A stretch of DNA of 64,000 nucleotides, from positions 178,630 to 242,629 of the forward strand of contig CAYGPR010000001.1 in the NCBI GenBank assembly GCA_964351985.1, given 5' to 3'. A model generated the notes under the pieces. That model was not told where the DNA came from. It saw only the letters and a list, made by a program, of their open reading frames with translations, and ran no database searches. The stretch comes from Meishania sp964351985. Lineage in GTDB: Bacteria > Bacteroidota > Bacteroidia > Flavobacteriales > Flavobacteriaceae. A program made the translations under genes and the position numbers. Positions 26,007 through 37,400 of this stretch are shown piece by piece. Position 1 is the stretch's first letter. Each line of letters begins with the position of its first letter.

Positions 26007-28196
26007 ATGTCTAAGCAGAAGAAGAAAGCAAAAAACCATAGAAAAAACGAAATTACAAGAGGTATTTTCACAGTACTTGAAAAAGAGCCTAAAAAAAGTT
26101 TCAACTACAAACAAATAGCGGCTAAGATAGGTGTTAATGATGCGCATGATAGAAATCTTTTGATTAAAAGATTGGCACAGCTCAAAGAGAAAAAGAGAAT
26201 TGTAGAAGAAGGACGTGGTAATTACAAGGCGACCGTTTCTACGAAAACCTATCATACCGGAACAGTGGATATTACTGGGCGGGGCAATGCCTATATCGTT
26301 ATTGAAGGTATGGAAGATGATGTTTTCGTACCCTTCAACAAACTGAAAAAAGCGTTCCACAGAGATACGGTTGAGGTATATATTTTTCCAAAAAGAAACG
26401 GAAAAAAGCTAGAAGGCGAAATCACAAAAGTCGTTGAAAGAAACAAAATTACATTTGTAGGTATTGTTGATATGCAACCTAATTTTGCCTTTGTTCGTCC
26501 AACGGATTTTAGGATGTATACCGATATTTTCGTTGGAAAGGATAAGATAGGTAATGCCGAAGATGGTGATAAGGTCTTGGTTGAAATAACCGAATGGCCG
26601 GATGATGCCGATTCGCCATTTGGGAAAATTACCCAGGTGTTAGGAAAACCAGGTGAGCACGACACGGAGATCCATTCCATTTTGGCGGAATACGGACTGC
26701 CTTACTCATTTCCTGTTGAGGTCGAGCGCTTTGCCGAAACCCTTGATACCAGTATTAAACCAGAAGAAATAGCAAAACGAAGGGATATGCGCAATGTGTT
26801 GACCTTCACCATCGATCCAAAAGATGCCAAAGATTTTGATGATGCGCTCTCTTTTGAAGTTTTAGAAAACGGTAATTTCGAAATAGGTATTCATATAGCC
26901 GATGTTTCCCATTATTTGGAAACCGATACAGTTTTAGACGATGAAGCCTATGAACGGGCCACTTCGGTGTATTTGGTAGATCGCGTAGTACCGATGTTGC
27001 CAGAAATATTATCGAACAACGCTTGTTCCTTACGTCCTAATGAAGAAAAATATACGTTCTCCGCTATTTTTGAACTGGATGAAAATGCAGGAATCAAAAA
27101 CCAATGGTTCGGCAGAACGGTAATCAATTCAAACGAGCGTTTTGCCTACGAAGAAGCGCAATATATTATTGAGAATAAGAAAGGCAATATTCCCAAGGAT
27201 ATTTCAATTAGAGAAAATGCTTATTCCGTATCGCAGGACGTAGTTGAGGCTACCTTGACCATGGACCGATTGGCTAAAATTATGAGGAATAGACGTATGG
27301 ACCAAGGTGCCATTTCTTTCGATAAGGTAGAGGTTCGGTTCAATCTGAACGAAAATAACGAACCAGAAGGGGTCTATTTTAAAGAATCAAAGGATGCTAA
27401 TAAATTGATCGAGGAATTCATGTTACTGGCCAATCGTAAAGTGGCAGAATATATTGGAAAACAAAAACCCACCAAAACCTCTGTATATAGAATACATGAT
27501 GACCCAGATGAAGATAAATTAATGGCCTTAAACGGAATCATCTCTCGTTTTGGACATAAGTTAGTGTTCAAGGACAAAAAATCTATCAGCGCCTCCCTAA
27601 ATAAGCTTCTTGAGGATGTCAAGGGCCGAAAAGAACAGAATTTGGTAGATACTTTGGCCATAAGAAGTATGAGCAAAGCTATTTATACCACTGATAATAT
27701 TGGACACTATGGATTAGCGTTTGACTATTATACCCATTTTACCTCTCCCATACGAAGATATCCCGACGTTATGGTCCATCGTTTGTTGCAACATTATTTG
27801 GACGGGGGAGATTCGGCAAAGGCGGAGGTCTACGAGCAAAAATGCAAGCATTCGTCCGACATGGAATATCTGGCATCAAGTGCCGAGCGTGATTCTATAA
27901 AGTATATGCAAATAAAATTCATGCAGGATCATCAAGATCAAGAATTCGTAGGGGTTATTTCAGGTGTTACCGAATGGGGTATGTACGTTGAAATAATAGA
28001 GAACAAATGTGAGGGTATGGTTCGTATTCGAGATATCAAAGGCGATTATTATATCTTTGATGAAAAGAACTATGCCATAGTGGGCGAACGTACTAAAAAA
28101 ACCTATACCCTTGGTGACGAGGTAGTAGTTATGGTAAAAAATACAGATTTAATAAAGCGCCACCTTGATTTCGCCTTGATAGGAAAGAATGAATAG
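26007..28196 (+). CDS. rnr: Ribonuclease R
   Basis: From ATG 26007 a 729-residue RNase R; a TTG four codons earlier is less likely. It has a basic N-terminus, a winged-helix region (KNEITRGIFTVLEKEPKKSFNYKQIA), cold-shock domains, the RNB catalytic domain with TIDPKDAKDFDDALSFE carrying the four metal-binding Asp residues, and HFTSPIRRYPDVMVHRLLQ. The C-terminal S1 domain is FVGVISGVTEWGMYVEIIENKCEGMVRIRDI. The enzyme degrades structured RNA from the 3' end and helps in rRNA quality control. The long palindrome-rich leader upstream suggests it is strongly regulated. It is followed by a DUF2807 gene and a LysE-type exporter on the same strand. Confidence 0.96.
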   Translation: MSKQKKKAKNHRKNEITRGIFTVLEKEPKKSFNYKQIAAKIGVNDAHDRNLLIKRLAQLKEKKRIVEEGRGNYKATVSTKTYHTGTVDITGRGNAYIVIEGMEDDVFVPFNKLKKAFHRDTVEVYIFPKRNGKKLEGEITKVVERNKITFVGIVDMQPNFAFVRPTDFRMYTDIFVGKDKIGNAEDGDKVLVEITEWPDDADSPFGKITQVLGKPGEHDTEIHSILAEYGLPYSFPVEVERFAETLDTSIKPEEIAKRRDMRNVLTFTIDPKDAKDFDDALSFEVLENGNFEIGIHIADVSHYLETDTVLDDEAYERATSVYLVDRVVPMLPEILSNNACSLRPNEEKYTFSAIFELDENAGIKNQWFGRTVINSNERFAYEEAQYIIENKKGNIPKDISIRENAYSVSQDVVEATLTMDRLAKIMRNRRMDQGAISFDKVEVRFNLNENNEPEGVYFKESKDANKLIEEFMLLANRKVAEYIGKQKPTKTSVYRIHDDPDEDKLMALNGIISRFGHKLVFKDKKSISASLNKLLEDVKGRKEQNLVDTLAIRSMSKAIYTTDNIGHYGLAFDYYTHFTSPIRRYPDVMVHRLLQHYLDGGDSAKAEVYEQKCKHSSDMEYLASSAERDSIKYMQIKFMQDHQDQEFVGVISGVTEWGMYVEIIENKCEGMVRIRDIKGDYYIFDEKNYAIVGERTKKTYTLGDEVVVMVKNTDLIKRHLDFALIGKNE

Positions 28197-28273
28197 AGCT
28201 CAATATGAGTTCATGTTGCAATTTTTTGGAATGGAATTTGTTTAAAGAAGGTAATAACCTGCTAAAAACTGAC

Positions 28274-28957
28274 ATGATACAAAAAATAGGATTTCTTCTT
28301 GTGCTGCTATTTGGCCTACAATTCGCAAATGCCCAAGATGAAGAAATAACCAAGAACCTTGAGGCTTTTAAAGAAATAAAGGCTTTCGATGGTCTGTCGG
28401 TCAAACTCATCAAATCCGATGTAAACAAAGCCGTAATATCGGGAGAAAATGTCGATAAGGTCGCTATTGTCAATAATGAAGGTGTATTGAAGCTTCGTAT
28501 GCAAATAGGTAAGATTTTTAGTGGATACAAAACCTTTGTAGATGTATACTATGCGGATAAGATAATTATCATCGACGTGAACGAAGACGCTAGAATTTCT
28601 TCCTCTGACATTATCAAACAAGACGTACTTGAGTTAAAGGCGCAAGAAGGGGGTGAGTTGGATATCAATGCCGAAGTAGAACAGATGTTGATTAAGACCG
28701 TAACCGGAGGAGTCATTGAGACATCTGGATCTTCAGACCTGCAAGACGTGGCGATAAATACCGGAGGAGTTTATGAAGGCAAAGCCTTTAAAACTAAATT
28801 TTCAACGGTAAACGTAAATGCGGGATCAAAGGCGGAGATATATGCATCGGACTACGTGAAAGCTACAGTAAAAGCCGGCGGCGAAGTTCTTATCTACGGA
28901 AATCCCGCCAAAATGGATGAAAAAACTGTATTCGGAGGAAAGATTACCCGAATGTAA
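28274..28957 (+). CDS. DUF2807 (head GIN-type) putative autotransporter adhesin-like protein, exported
   Basis: I take ATG 28274 as start because it gives a clean signal peptide (MIQKIGFLLVLLFGLQFANA); a frame extension to 28205 adds 23 residues before it. The mature protein of about 207 residues has FDGLSVKLIKSDVNKAVISG near its N-terminus and repeated beta-strand turns (EGGELDINAEVEQM, GGVYEGKAFKTKFSTVNVNAGSKAEIYASDYVKATVKAGGEVLIYG). This is typical of DUF2807 right-handed beta proteins in Bacteroidota. It is expected in the periplasm or outer envelope. Function is not established for the family. The link to RNase R is only by position. Confidence 0.88.
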   Translation: MIQKIGFLLVLLFGLQFANAQDEEITKNLEAFKEIKAFDGLSVKLIKSDVNKAVISGENVDKVAIVNNEGVLKLRMQIGKIFSGYKTFVDVYYADKIIIIDVNEDARISSSDIIKQDVLELKAQEGGELDINAEVEQMLIKTVTGGVIETSGSSDLQDVAINTGGVYEGKAFKTKFSTVNVNAGSKAEIYASDYVKATVKAGGEVLIYGNPAKMDEKTVFGGKITRM

Positions 28958-28991
28958 CCCGGTTATTTAATTTAAAAATCTAGCACCCAAT

Positions 28992-29681
28992 ATGTGGGAT
29001 GATATACAGGCAGCGATTCCTTTGGGCTTTTTTTTAAGCTTCATGATCGGACCTGTATTTTTTGTGTTACTTGAAACCAGCGCAATAAAAGGTTTTAGGG
29101 CGGCACTAGTATTCGATCTCGGGGTTATTCTTGCCGATATCCTTTTTATTACTGCGGCATATTTCAGTAGTTTTCAGCTTTTGGAAAATTTAAGCAATCA
29201 GCCCGGACTTTACGTTTTTGGCGGGGTTATTCTTTTAGTGTACGGCATCACCACAATCGTCAAAAAAGCAGGAAAAGCCAAGGTGGCGAAAGGTGCCGAA
29301 AATACCGCCGTAAAAGTAAGCAAAGGCTATCCCGGACTTTTTTTAAAGGGTTTTTTACTCAATTTTATTAACATAGGCGTATTGGTCTTTTGGTTAGGTG
29401 TTATTATAGTTGTGGGCCCAAGTCTCGACAATGACCCCAACCGCATTATTACTTTTTTCGCAACCATGGTCATCGCCTATTTTGTTACCGATATTCTAAA
29501 GATTCTTCTGGCGAAACAATTGAAGCGAAAACTTACCGTAAGACGCATACGATTGATAAAAAAGGGGTTGGGAATTATTCTAATTATATGTGGCGTAGTG
29601 CTTATTGTCAAGGGATTTTTGCCCAAAGACCGATTTAACATAGAAAAAGGCATCGAACGCATCGAACATATTAGGGAATGA
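28992..29681 (+). CDS. LysE family translocator (amino acid exporter)
   Basis: A 229-residue membrane protein with about six helices. It opens with IPLGFFLSFMIGPVFFVLLETSAIKGFRAALVFDLGVILADILFI, which is the LysE/RhtB pattern (the Gly-Pro-x-x-Phe in helix 1 and the Gly...Asp region of helix 2). GFLLNFINIGVLVFWLGVIIVVGPSL is the third conserved block. Members export lysine, arginine, threonine or homoserine. The C-terminal tail is charged. It is 34 bases after the DUF2807 gene, so the two are likely cotranscribed. Confidence 0.9.
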   Translation: MWDDIQAAIPLGFFLSFMIGPVFFVLLETSAIKGFRAALVFDLGVILADILFITAAYFSSFQLLENLSNQPGLYVFGGVILLVYGITTIVKKAGKAKVAKGAENTAVKVSKGYPGLFLKGFLLNFINIGVLVFWLGVIIVVGPSLDNDPNRIITFFATMVIAYFVTDILKILLAKQLKRKLTVRRIRLIKKGLGIILIICGVVLIVKGFLPKDRFNIEKGIERIEHIRE

Positions 29682-29728
29682 CCTCGGCACCGTCATAAGG
29701 ACTAGCCAGTTTTTCGAGAGGCACCGCG

Positions 29729-29748
29729 CGCCCCGAGACTTCGGGGGC
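29729..29748. repeat. GC-rich intergenic hairpin between LysE and tRNA-Cys
   Basis: CCCCGA-GACT-TCGGGG is a 6-bp stem with a 4-base loop and extra Gs. It sits in a GC-rich island (about 29695-29755) unlike the surrounding AT-rich gaps and may be a decayed repeat. No T tract follows, so it is a weak terminator at best. Confidence 0.4.
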
Positions 29749-29768
29749 ACCGCTGCACAATATCCCAA

Positions 29769-29800
29769 ATAATAAAGCCCCCAAGTCTAGGAGGCTTTTG
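29769..29800 (-). terminator. Terminator after tRNA-Cys
   Basis: Read on the minus strand, AAAGCCTCC-TAGACTT-GGGGGCTTT forms a stem with one G-T pair, followed by ATTATTTGGG. It begins a few bases after the tRNA 3' end. Confidence 0.7.
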
Positions 29801-29802
29801 GG

Positions 29803-29873
29803 AGGCATCGAGCGGATTCGAACCGCTGTACAAGCTTTTGCAGAGCTGTGCCTAGCCACTCGGCCACGATGCC
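29803..29873 (-). tRNA. tRNA-Cys (anticodon GCA)
   Basis: Minus-strand sequence starts GGCATCG (acceptor) and ends CGATGCC with T as discriminator. The D arm is GCC...GGC around GAGTGGCTA. The anticodon loop is CT-GCA-AA on an AGCT stem, and the T arm is AGCGG-TTCGAAT-CCGCT. CCA is not encoded; the bases after the discriminator are CCC. The anticodon GCA reads cysteine codons UGC and UGU. One pair at the base of the anticodon stem is mismatched, which is tolerated. It lies upstream of its terminator and downstream of folB on the same strand. Confidence 0.93.
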
Positions 29874-29916
29874 ATATTAAGCTGCAAAGGTAATGTGTTT
29901 TTAAATATTGAAAAAC

Positions 29917-30279
29917 TTAAGCCGTTCTTTTTTCTTTTAAGACAACGGTAACGTTTTCTACATCGCCGCCAATGGGAGGGTTTATTTTCGATACCGAAAC
30001 CTTGACTTTGGAAACTTCTCGCAGTTCGGAAAAAATGCGATGTAAGATTCTTTTAGCCACGTGTTCCAAAAGTTTCGAGGCTATTTTCATTTCTTCCTTG
30101 ACAATGCGGTTCAGATGAACGTAGTCGACCGTATCTATCAAGTTATCGGAAAGTGAAGCTTTCTCTAGGGGCGCATCGACGGAAATGTTTACCAAGTATT
30201 CACTTCCTATATTAGTCTCTTCCTTTAAACATCCATGGTGTGCATAGACTTTAATATTCCTGACCTTTATTTTACCCAT
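29917..30279 (-). CDS. folB: Dihydroneopterin aldolase
   Basis: A 120-residue protein of the FolB family. It begins MGKIKVRNIKVYAHHGCLKEETNIGSEYLVNISVDAP, with the conserved HHG-type motif and Glu for pterin binding, and continues DTVDYVHLNRIVKEEM (Tyr near 50) and SKLLEHVAKRIL, whose Glu-His is typical. The C-terminal half has SVSKINPPIGGDVENVTV, the conserved K-x-x-P-P segment with the catalytic Lys. It converts dihydroneopterin to 6-hydroxymethyl-dihydropterin in folate synthesis. The gene stands alone; a promoter-like TAAGTTTG is 18 bases upstream. Confidence 0.95.
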   Translation of the reverse strand: MGKIKVRNIKVYAHHGCLKEETNIGSEYLVNISVDAPLEKASLSDNLIDTVDYVHLNRIVKEEMKIASKLLEHVAKRILHRIFSELREVSKVKVSVSKINPPIGGDVENVTVVLKEKRTA

Positions 30280-30296
30280 GCCGAATAATATTTGGG

Positions 30297-30304
30297 CAAA
30301 CTTA
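30297..30304 (-). promoter_or_regulatory. -7 box for folB
   Basis: Minus-strand TAAGTTTG matches TAnnTTTG exactly and ends 18 bases before the folB start. The -33 TTG is not obvious. Confidence 0.5.
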
Positions 30305-30456
30305 AACCAATCTGATGAAAAATCACTAATAGCGAACTATCCGATAAACAGGTCGAAGGAAAAAATCTCAATAACCTTAGTAAGACCGTATTGACATACA
30401 ATGAACAAGAAGTAAGTTTTTTCTAAAGTCTAACGGCGAGGTGGTCTAGCATCTTT

Positions 30457-31413
30457 TTAATAAGTACACCTACAATTACTAATACCCTGAAAGAGATCAA
30501 CACCAATGGTAATGACATGCGTTCCAGTACTATAGCCCAATATTTCGTTCAAAATGATTTGATAACTATATCCGAAGTAGAAATTACTCTTTTTAAGCCC
30601 CGCCAAAGGCGCAATATAAAGCGGCGAACCTATTTGATCGTTCAGAAAACGATAGTTGGCCCCAAAGTAGTAGTAGTCCTCGAACTCATAGACACGAAAT
30701 TTCAGGTTTAAATCCGTTTCGGAGCGTCCATCACTTTCGAACAATTTGAAAAGAATGGAAGGTTCGATTTCAAAACGGCTATTCTTATTTTTCATGTAGC
30801 GGTATCCTGTGTAGACATAATAATTCCTTAGCTCGTTCGGCTCGTCTATATTAAAAGTCAAGCTTCGAGGATCTTTGTTGATGAGGTTAGATGCATTTAA
30901 ACTAAGGTAAAACTTATCATAGCGATAAAGGGCCCCAACATCAAAGTTGTGGTTAGTCGTCTGACGATTGTTAACGATACCCCCGTCAGGGAAATTGATT
31001 AAATCGAACTTGTCTATATCGATGCGAAACTGGTTAAAATTATACGAAAGTCCGAACGAAAGAAACTCATCCTCATAACGGTCGAGCGTCAAGTGGTGTG
31101 CAAAAGAAATACGCGCCCCTTGTTGTTTTGTGTATCCGTTGCTATCGTTATAAAGAAAGAGACCCACACCAGATTTTTCGCCTAAGCGCATATCTGCGGC
31201 CAATGACTGTGTTCTAGGCGCATCCTTGATACCGACCCACTGTGCAAGTCCGTTCAGTCTTATTTTGATATGGTCGCCGATACCGGCATATGTGGGCGAC
31301 AGAACGAATGGGTTGTCGGCCAGATATTGCGAAAGCTGTGGCGAGTTGAGCTCTTGCCCCCATGAGGAGACTGCACAAACAAACAACGCTAAGGTCAATA
31401 CTATTTTTCGCAT
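30457..31413 (-). CDS. sprF: PorP/SprF family type IX secretion outer membrane protein (SprF-like)
   Basis: A 318-residue outer membrane beta-barrel protein with a signal peptide (about residues 1-19). It has the PorP/SprF start SQYLADNPFVLSPTYAGIGDHIKIRLNGLAQWVGIKDAPRTQSL and repeated aromatic-ended strands such as FLSFGLSYNFNQF and YYFGANYRF. It ends FQGISNCRCTY. These proteins are partners for export or anchoring of specific T9SS substrates. In Flavobacterium johnsoniae SprF is needed for secretion of the adhesin SprB. It starts 17 bases after the stop of the giant adhesin, matching the sprB-sprF order there. This position and the motif support the symbol. Confidence 0.9.
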   Translation of the reverse strand: MRKIVLTLALFVCAVSSWGQELNSPQLSQYLADNPFVLSPTYAGIGDHIKIRLNGLAQWVGIKDAPRTQSLAADMRLGEKSGVGLFLYNDSNGYTKQQGARISFAHHLTLDRYEDEFLSFGLSYNFNQFRIDIDKFDLINFPDGGIVNNRQTTNHNFDVGALYRYDKFYLSLNASNLINKDPRSLTFNIDEPNELRNYYVYTGYRYMKNKNSRFEIEPSILFKLFESDGRSETDLNLKFRVYEFEDYYYFGANYRFLNDQIGSPLYIAPLAGLKKSNFYFGYSYQIILNEILGYSTGTHVITIGVDLFQGISNCRCTY

Positions 31414-31430
31414 GGTTTTTAGGTTAAGTT

Positions 31431-34400
31431 TTAACGATAAAGGGTAAAATGCCCTACAAATTCTCTTTCATCTTCCTCTCCCCGAAGTTTGATAACGTAC
31501 CAATAGTCTCCTGACGGAAGGTCTTTGCCTTGGTAAATACCGTTCCATCCCGGATCATTGTAGCCCAGTCTGTAAACCTCCCTACCATAACGATCAAATA
31601 TGATGGTTAGTATTTCGGGAAAGCCTTCCATATTCTTAGGCCTCCAAGTGTCGTTCAGCCCGTCACCGTCGGAGGGTGTAAAGAAATTTGGAATTTCGAT
31701 ATCAATGAATTCCATATCAATACTGGTCACCGCCTCACATCCGTTTTCGTCGACCACCCGAACTTCATAAGTGTCGGTTCTTCGGATTCTGAACGTGTTG
31801 TCCGTACCATTGTCCGCTCCATCAAAGAAATAGGTATAACCTTCCTTACCTCCACTGGCCGTTGCCGTGATTTCATTTAAGTTCAATTGCTCGGCTAAGA
31901 TGGTCAAAGGCTCAAAACCTTCGATTTCAAAAGGAATAGTCAGTAAACAACCATTCGAATGGGCAATGGCGATATAATGGCTTCCGGGGACAATGTCCCT
32001 AAAATCGGGGTCCCTTTGCATCGCGCCGATATCCTCGGAATCCAAGGCATACATCACATCGTCGCTAATCGAATCATCTTCAAGGGTAATGTTCACATAA
32101 TTGTTCGGGGTGTCGCCCGTACATTCGTAAACCGGTTCTACAGCGGCATTAAGATTGACACCCGCTTCCACATCAACGGTCAATACTTCTTGACAGTTGT
32201 TGGTATCCCTGACGAATAGTACGTGACTTCCTGCCGGTAAATTGTTAAAGTCAATCTGGTCTAGCGTAACGGGCACGAAATCAGCTTCGGTATTTGAATT
32301 GAATGCAGCGCGGTACGGTCCGGTACCACCGGTTATGGTCAAAGATATTGAGCCATCCTCACTTCCGGCACAGATTTCAGGCGTTGCGGTTGCGGTTACG
32401 TTCATTGCATCAGGCTCACCAATGGTTTCATCGATATACACAAAGCATCCGTTCTGGTCTTGCGCAATAATTTCATATTGGCCCGGCGCCAGATCGGTAA
32501 ACACATTGTCAGTATCGAATTTGTCCAGATTCGGCGAAATGGCGTAGATATAGCCACCCGCTCCACCGGAAAGATTAACGGTTATACTTCCGTTTTCATC
32601 ACCGAAGCAAAGTACATCGACTTTATCAATGTTTGCGGTCAGTGCTTCTGCCGGACCACTAACTACGACCTGTTTGGGTTTTGCCGTGCAATCACTGCTT
32701 ATCACGTTCACGTAGTAGGTTCCCGCTACAAGTCCAGTAAAGATGGCATTGGCGCTCGGGCCGATCGTGGCGATACGATCGCTGGCATTTAACAATGCAG
32801 GGTCTAAATTGTTCAAATCGCCCAATGGACCTGTATAATTGCTGTATAGTTCATATTCGTAGTTGCCCAATCCTCCAGTGGCCGAAGCGCGAATCGATGC
32901 GGTATCATCGCCAAAGCAATTTACAAAGGCTGCATCTTCGTTTACGAACAATTCCAAATCGATAATCGGTTCTTCCACAATTTCGTTGGAAAGGACTTCA
33001 GTACAACCATTAGCATCTCGTACTCTGAATTGATAAGTGCCTTCGCGTAATGGTCCTATGAAAATTGGGTTTTCGAACACTTCGAAATCACCGCTTCCGC
33101 CAGTCATGGGTTCCCATGCGTTGGTTTGGGTGTTGAAGTACTCATAAGGGCCTACTCCGGTGCCCGCCCCTCCGCTTGCGTTCAGAATGAATTCTACATT
33201 GGTCAAACAGGTTGATGCATTGGTTCGTGTCAACTCTGCGAACACCTCGGTTGGATTAATAATTTCGACAAGGTTACTCGTTTCCTCACAGCCGAAATCA
33301 TCACGTACCACTACTTGATAGTAACCTGCAGAGAGGCCGTCAAAATTGGCCAAACCTTGGAATACGGACTGTTTAGGAGTGTTCGAAGCACTATCCCCGA
33401 AACTCAAGAGGCGATATTCGTACGTTGGCGATGGTGGGTAGGTTCTTGCCCCGACTGTAGTTGTGATACTGGCATCGTTTCCGTTAAAACAACTCAATGT
33501 TGGCGTGTTGATCGTTGGATCGATGGGTTCCGGTGTTTGCATTACTATTTCCGCCGGGAAATTTCGTGTGCAGCCCAGCGCATCCGTAATGGAAATATCA
33601 TAGCTTCCACCCGAAAGTCCTTCAAAAAGATAGGCGGAAACACCGATTTGTGTATCGCTATATGGATTGGTCGTATGGGTCAATGTAATATTATATGGCC
33701 CTTCTCCGCCCTCAGGATCGACCAAAATCTGACCCTGGTCATCGCTACATGCTACACTTGCCTCTTCACTGGCATTTGCTGTAATCGGAAATTCAGGAGT
33801 GGTAATCGTAAATACCCGATCTTTAAAACAAGCGGGCGCATTATCCTGCGTTACCCTGACCCTATAGTTTCCAGATGGTACATCGATAGGTGCTGTTGGC
33901 CCGTTCGTTGGATTGGAAATCGGCCCTAAAAAGCTGGTATCATCGGAAATATCGACAGTGCCTTGCGTATTAAAAATCTCGTAGGTAAATGGTCCAACAT
34001 AGGTGGCATCCGTCAATTCCAAAGTGATTTGACCATTGTCTCCGTGGCAGACCACATCGCTTAGTTTATCGATAACGATTTCAAAGGTGTTCGGTTCTTG
34101 CACAATATGTTCGACGCTGATGACACAGCCCGTAGCGATATTTCGAACCTGGAACTGATGCACCCCGACCGAAAGCCCGGTAAATAAAGGCGATGGGTCA
34201 AAAACACCACTTGGCATTTCTCTGAATTCATAATTTCCTGGGTTCGCGGTCGAGTTGGTAATCGCACTCACGGCATCCAAACGAATATCTTCTCCCGCAC
34301 AGGTAGCTGGACTGGTCAAGACCGGAGTCAAGCTTTGTAACTCATCGAAGGGATCGATAACTACATTGACAGCGACCGCATTGGAACAGCCCGCATCGTC

Positions 34401-37400
34401 GAAAACGAAAATGTCATAACTGCCACCTGCAAAATCGGTCTCGATATACGTTGGGTTTGTGCCATCTTGAACCGCGGCCGGGTTACCATCCCTAAAGAAT
34501 TGATAGCGCGTGAAATTGTTCGTTCCACCTACGACGGTTGTAACAGTGATACTGGCGTTGTTCGAATTGTTCGCTGCCGTACAGGCATATTGAACGGGTA
34601 TTGGTGCCGTGACCACTATCGGCGCCGGTTCGGTAATAAGCTGGTCGATGGTCTCGATACAACTGTTCGCACCTCTAGCCGTAATGGTATAATTGGTGCC
34701 TGCGACAGTACCTGAAAGTCCTGTAAAAGTTCCACTGTTCGCGGTATTGGGTGTGGCGTCTATGGCCGTGCCCAAAGTCGTACCGTCGATAGCGGTTATC
34801 TGGAATGTGTACGGACCGATACCATTGTCGGTAACACTTACAGTAATAGAACCATCGTTCGCACCGTTACAACTTACGTTGACGACGGTATCTATACTCG
34901 GAAGCGGTAAAACCTCGTCAGGTACGTTGACGGTCTTGGTAATCGGGCAACCCGAAGTATTGTTGTCATAAATGGTAATATCGTAATCGCCAGACAAACT
35001 CGCTCCGTTCCAAACGAACGGATTCGTGGTCAACGCCCCTCTGGGTTGACTGACCGGACCGGAAATTTGGAAATCATAGCTTCCCGAGCCTGCCAATACC
35101 TCAATGGTAATTTCGGCATTATCGCCTGGCGCGGGTTCACAATCTTTTAAAGTGGTCAAGGTCGCATTGAACTGCAAGGGGGGTTGAATATCAAAAGTTT
35201 CCGTATCGGCGCAACCGTTCACATCTTGAACTGCAATGGTCTGTGCCGTGCCCGAACTGAGGCCTGAAACAGTATATTGGTTACTTCCATTAAAGGTAAT
35301 GTTCTGGTATGCATTTCCGTTCACACTTATGGCATAGGGTCCTATTCCCGCCGCATCGAGGGTAACGAGCATTTCGTAGTTTCCTTGTGCAACACACTCG
35401 TCTACAATGGCTACGGAGATTTGCGGAGCTGGATCCAACAATACTGTTATTGGGTTGTTTTGAATACATCCGTAAGCATCTTTGACGTACACGATATAAT
35501 CGCCGCTCTCTACATTCGCCGAGGTATCGGTGATCCAGCCTGCATCGGTAGCTATGGGTGCGGTTGCGGTATCCAATAGATATTGATAGGTATATGGAGC
35601 CGTTCCAAATCTTCCTGTAGCGGTAATGACACCTTCATTCGGATTACAGTTATCGTTTTCGGGAGATGCCACATCGACATCTAAAAGATTAGTAGATTCG
35701 TCAATGGTAAATTGATCAGTGGCAATCGAACAACCGTCCAATGGACCCCCTCCACTCCTTTCGGTAAGCAATACATAATAGATACCTGGCGCTAATGGAC
35801 CAAAATTATTTATCGGCACGGCAGACCCGGAAACTGGAGTACTTCCTGTAAGTCCGGTACTGATATTGCTTTGCGCATTGAATATCTCATAGTCAACCGA
35901 GGTCGCGCCTGCATCATAGTTGTCTATGGTAAAGGATACGTTTCCATCGTCTGCGCCCGTACAGGTCACATTGGCGGGAACCACTGGGTTTGCCGTTAAG
36001 ATGGAAGGTGAGTTTATAGGGTCGCCCTCCTCAAAATAATAACAATTAGTGGTCAAGTCATGAACTACATAGGTATATGCCACTCCTGGAGTAAGACCCG
36101 TAAATGTTCTAGTCGGGCCTCCAGCGGTATCTGGAGGAAAAAAAGTAGATGCGTAAGGCACACCAAATTGGTCCAAAATTCCGAATTCGTAGTTTGTTCC
36201 TAAAATAGTTGTTGATACAGTAACAATTACCGTTCCGCCCGTGGTACAATCAACCGTAGGAGGAGAAACATCGATATCCAAATCGTCCGGTGGTGAGGCG
36301 ATGATGTTGGTCGTTCGCAAAGAACAACCATTGGCATCTACAACATCTACTTCATAAATACCGAAATCAAGGATGGCAAAGGTATGGTCTTCGCCACCCG
36401 AGGTGGTCGTGTAGGTTGCCGAGAAGCCATTGTTGCCTGTTAGATAATAGGTATATTCCGCAGTTCCACCTGTTAGATTTTCTACTGTAATCGACCCTGG
36501 ATCGGTTCCGGTGGTCGTATTACAGGTAATGGGTACTAAATTGATATCATAAACGATTGCATCGGGTTGCGTTATACTGATCGGGTAAGGTGTTGATGTA
36601 CACCCTTTATCATCCGTTATGGTAACTTCATAATTACCTGCGGGTAGGCCTGTCGTCTGTGTTCCATAATTGGTTGCGGTCGTCGTATTCTGAACGTCGA
36701 TGACGTAAGGCGCAAGTCCGACACTGGTATCGATTGTTACGGCCAATGCCCCGGTGCTATCGCCGTTACATAAAATATTGGTCGGTGCGACGTTGCTGAT
36801 AATGGGCGTATCGGCTGGGGTAACCACTACAGAGTTGGTCACTACAACACAAGCCGTTGGTGTTGTGTTATCCGTAACCCTAAAGAAGTAGGTGCCATCG
36901 GTGTTCGTATTGTACACATTAGACGTGAAACCCGAGGTGTTCCAAGGTCCCGTTGCTGATGTACTCCATTCATACGTGTAGCCTAGGGATCCACCGTTTG
37001 CATTTATCGTAACCGATGCAGGCGTAGTACAGGTTAAATCAGGGTTCAAATTGGCCGTTGCCGTCAATTGCGGGTTGATGGTTCTGTCAATGGCGGTTCC
37101 GGTACATCCAAAACCGTCCCTAACATTGATGTTGTAGGTTCCTGAACTTAGGTTTTGAATGGTGTGTGTGGTTCCTGTTGCAGGTGTAAACGCAATCCAT
37201 GGATTACCATCTAGACTGTACTGGTAATCGCCGTTTCCACCTGTCACGGTAATTGCTATTTCGCCGTCGCCTCCTCCTGAATAACAGGCCGTCGGTATGG
37301 CATCGAATAATACCGCATCAGTGTCGGCTATGGTAATGGGCGTGTCGATTTCATCGGTACATCCATTTGTATCTCGAACCCGTACTACATAACTTTCACC

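Noticed and set aside
26291..26680. A 129-codon minus-strand frame in rnr
   Set aside because: RNase R is complete on the other strand with all domains, so this is a shadow.
28205..28273. N-terminal extension of the DUF2807 protein
   Set aside because: It would place 23 polar residues before a clean signal peptide that begins at 28274.
33315..33929. A 204-codon plus-strand frame inside the adhesin gene, and several similar ones (34467, 38532, 38719, 40174)
   Set aside because: They are antisense shadows of the strongly coding SprB frame, with Arg/Tyr/Cys-rich composition, no ribosome site and no recognisable motif.
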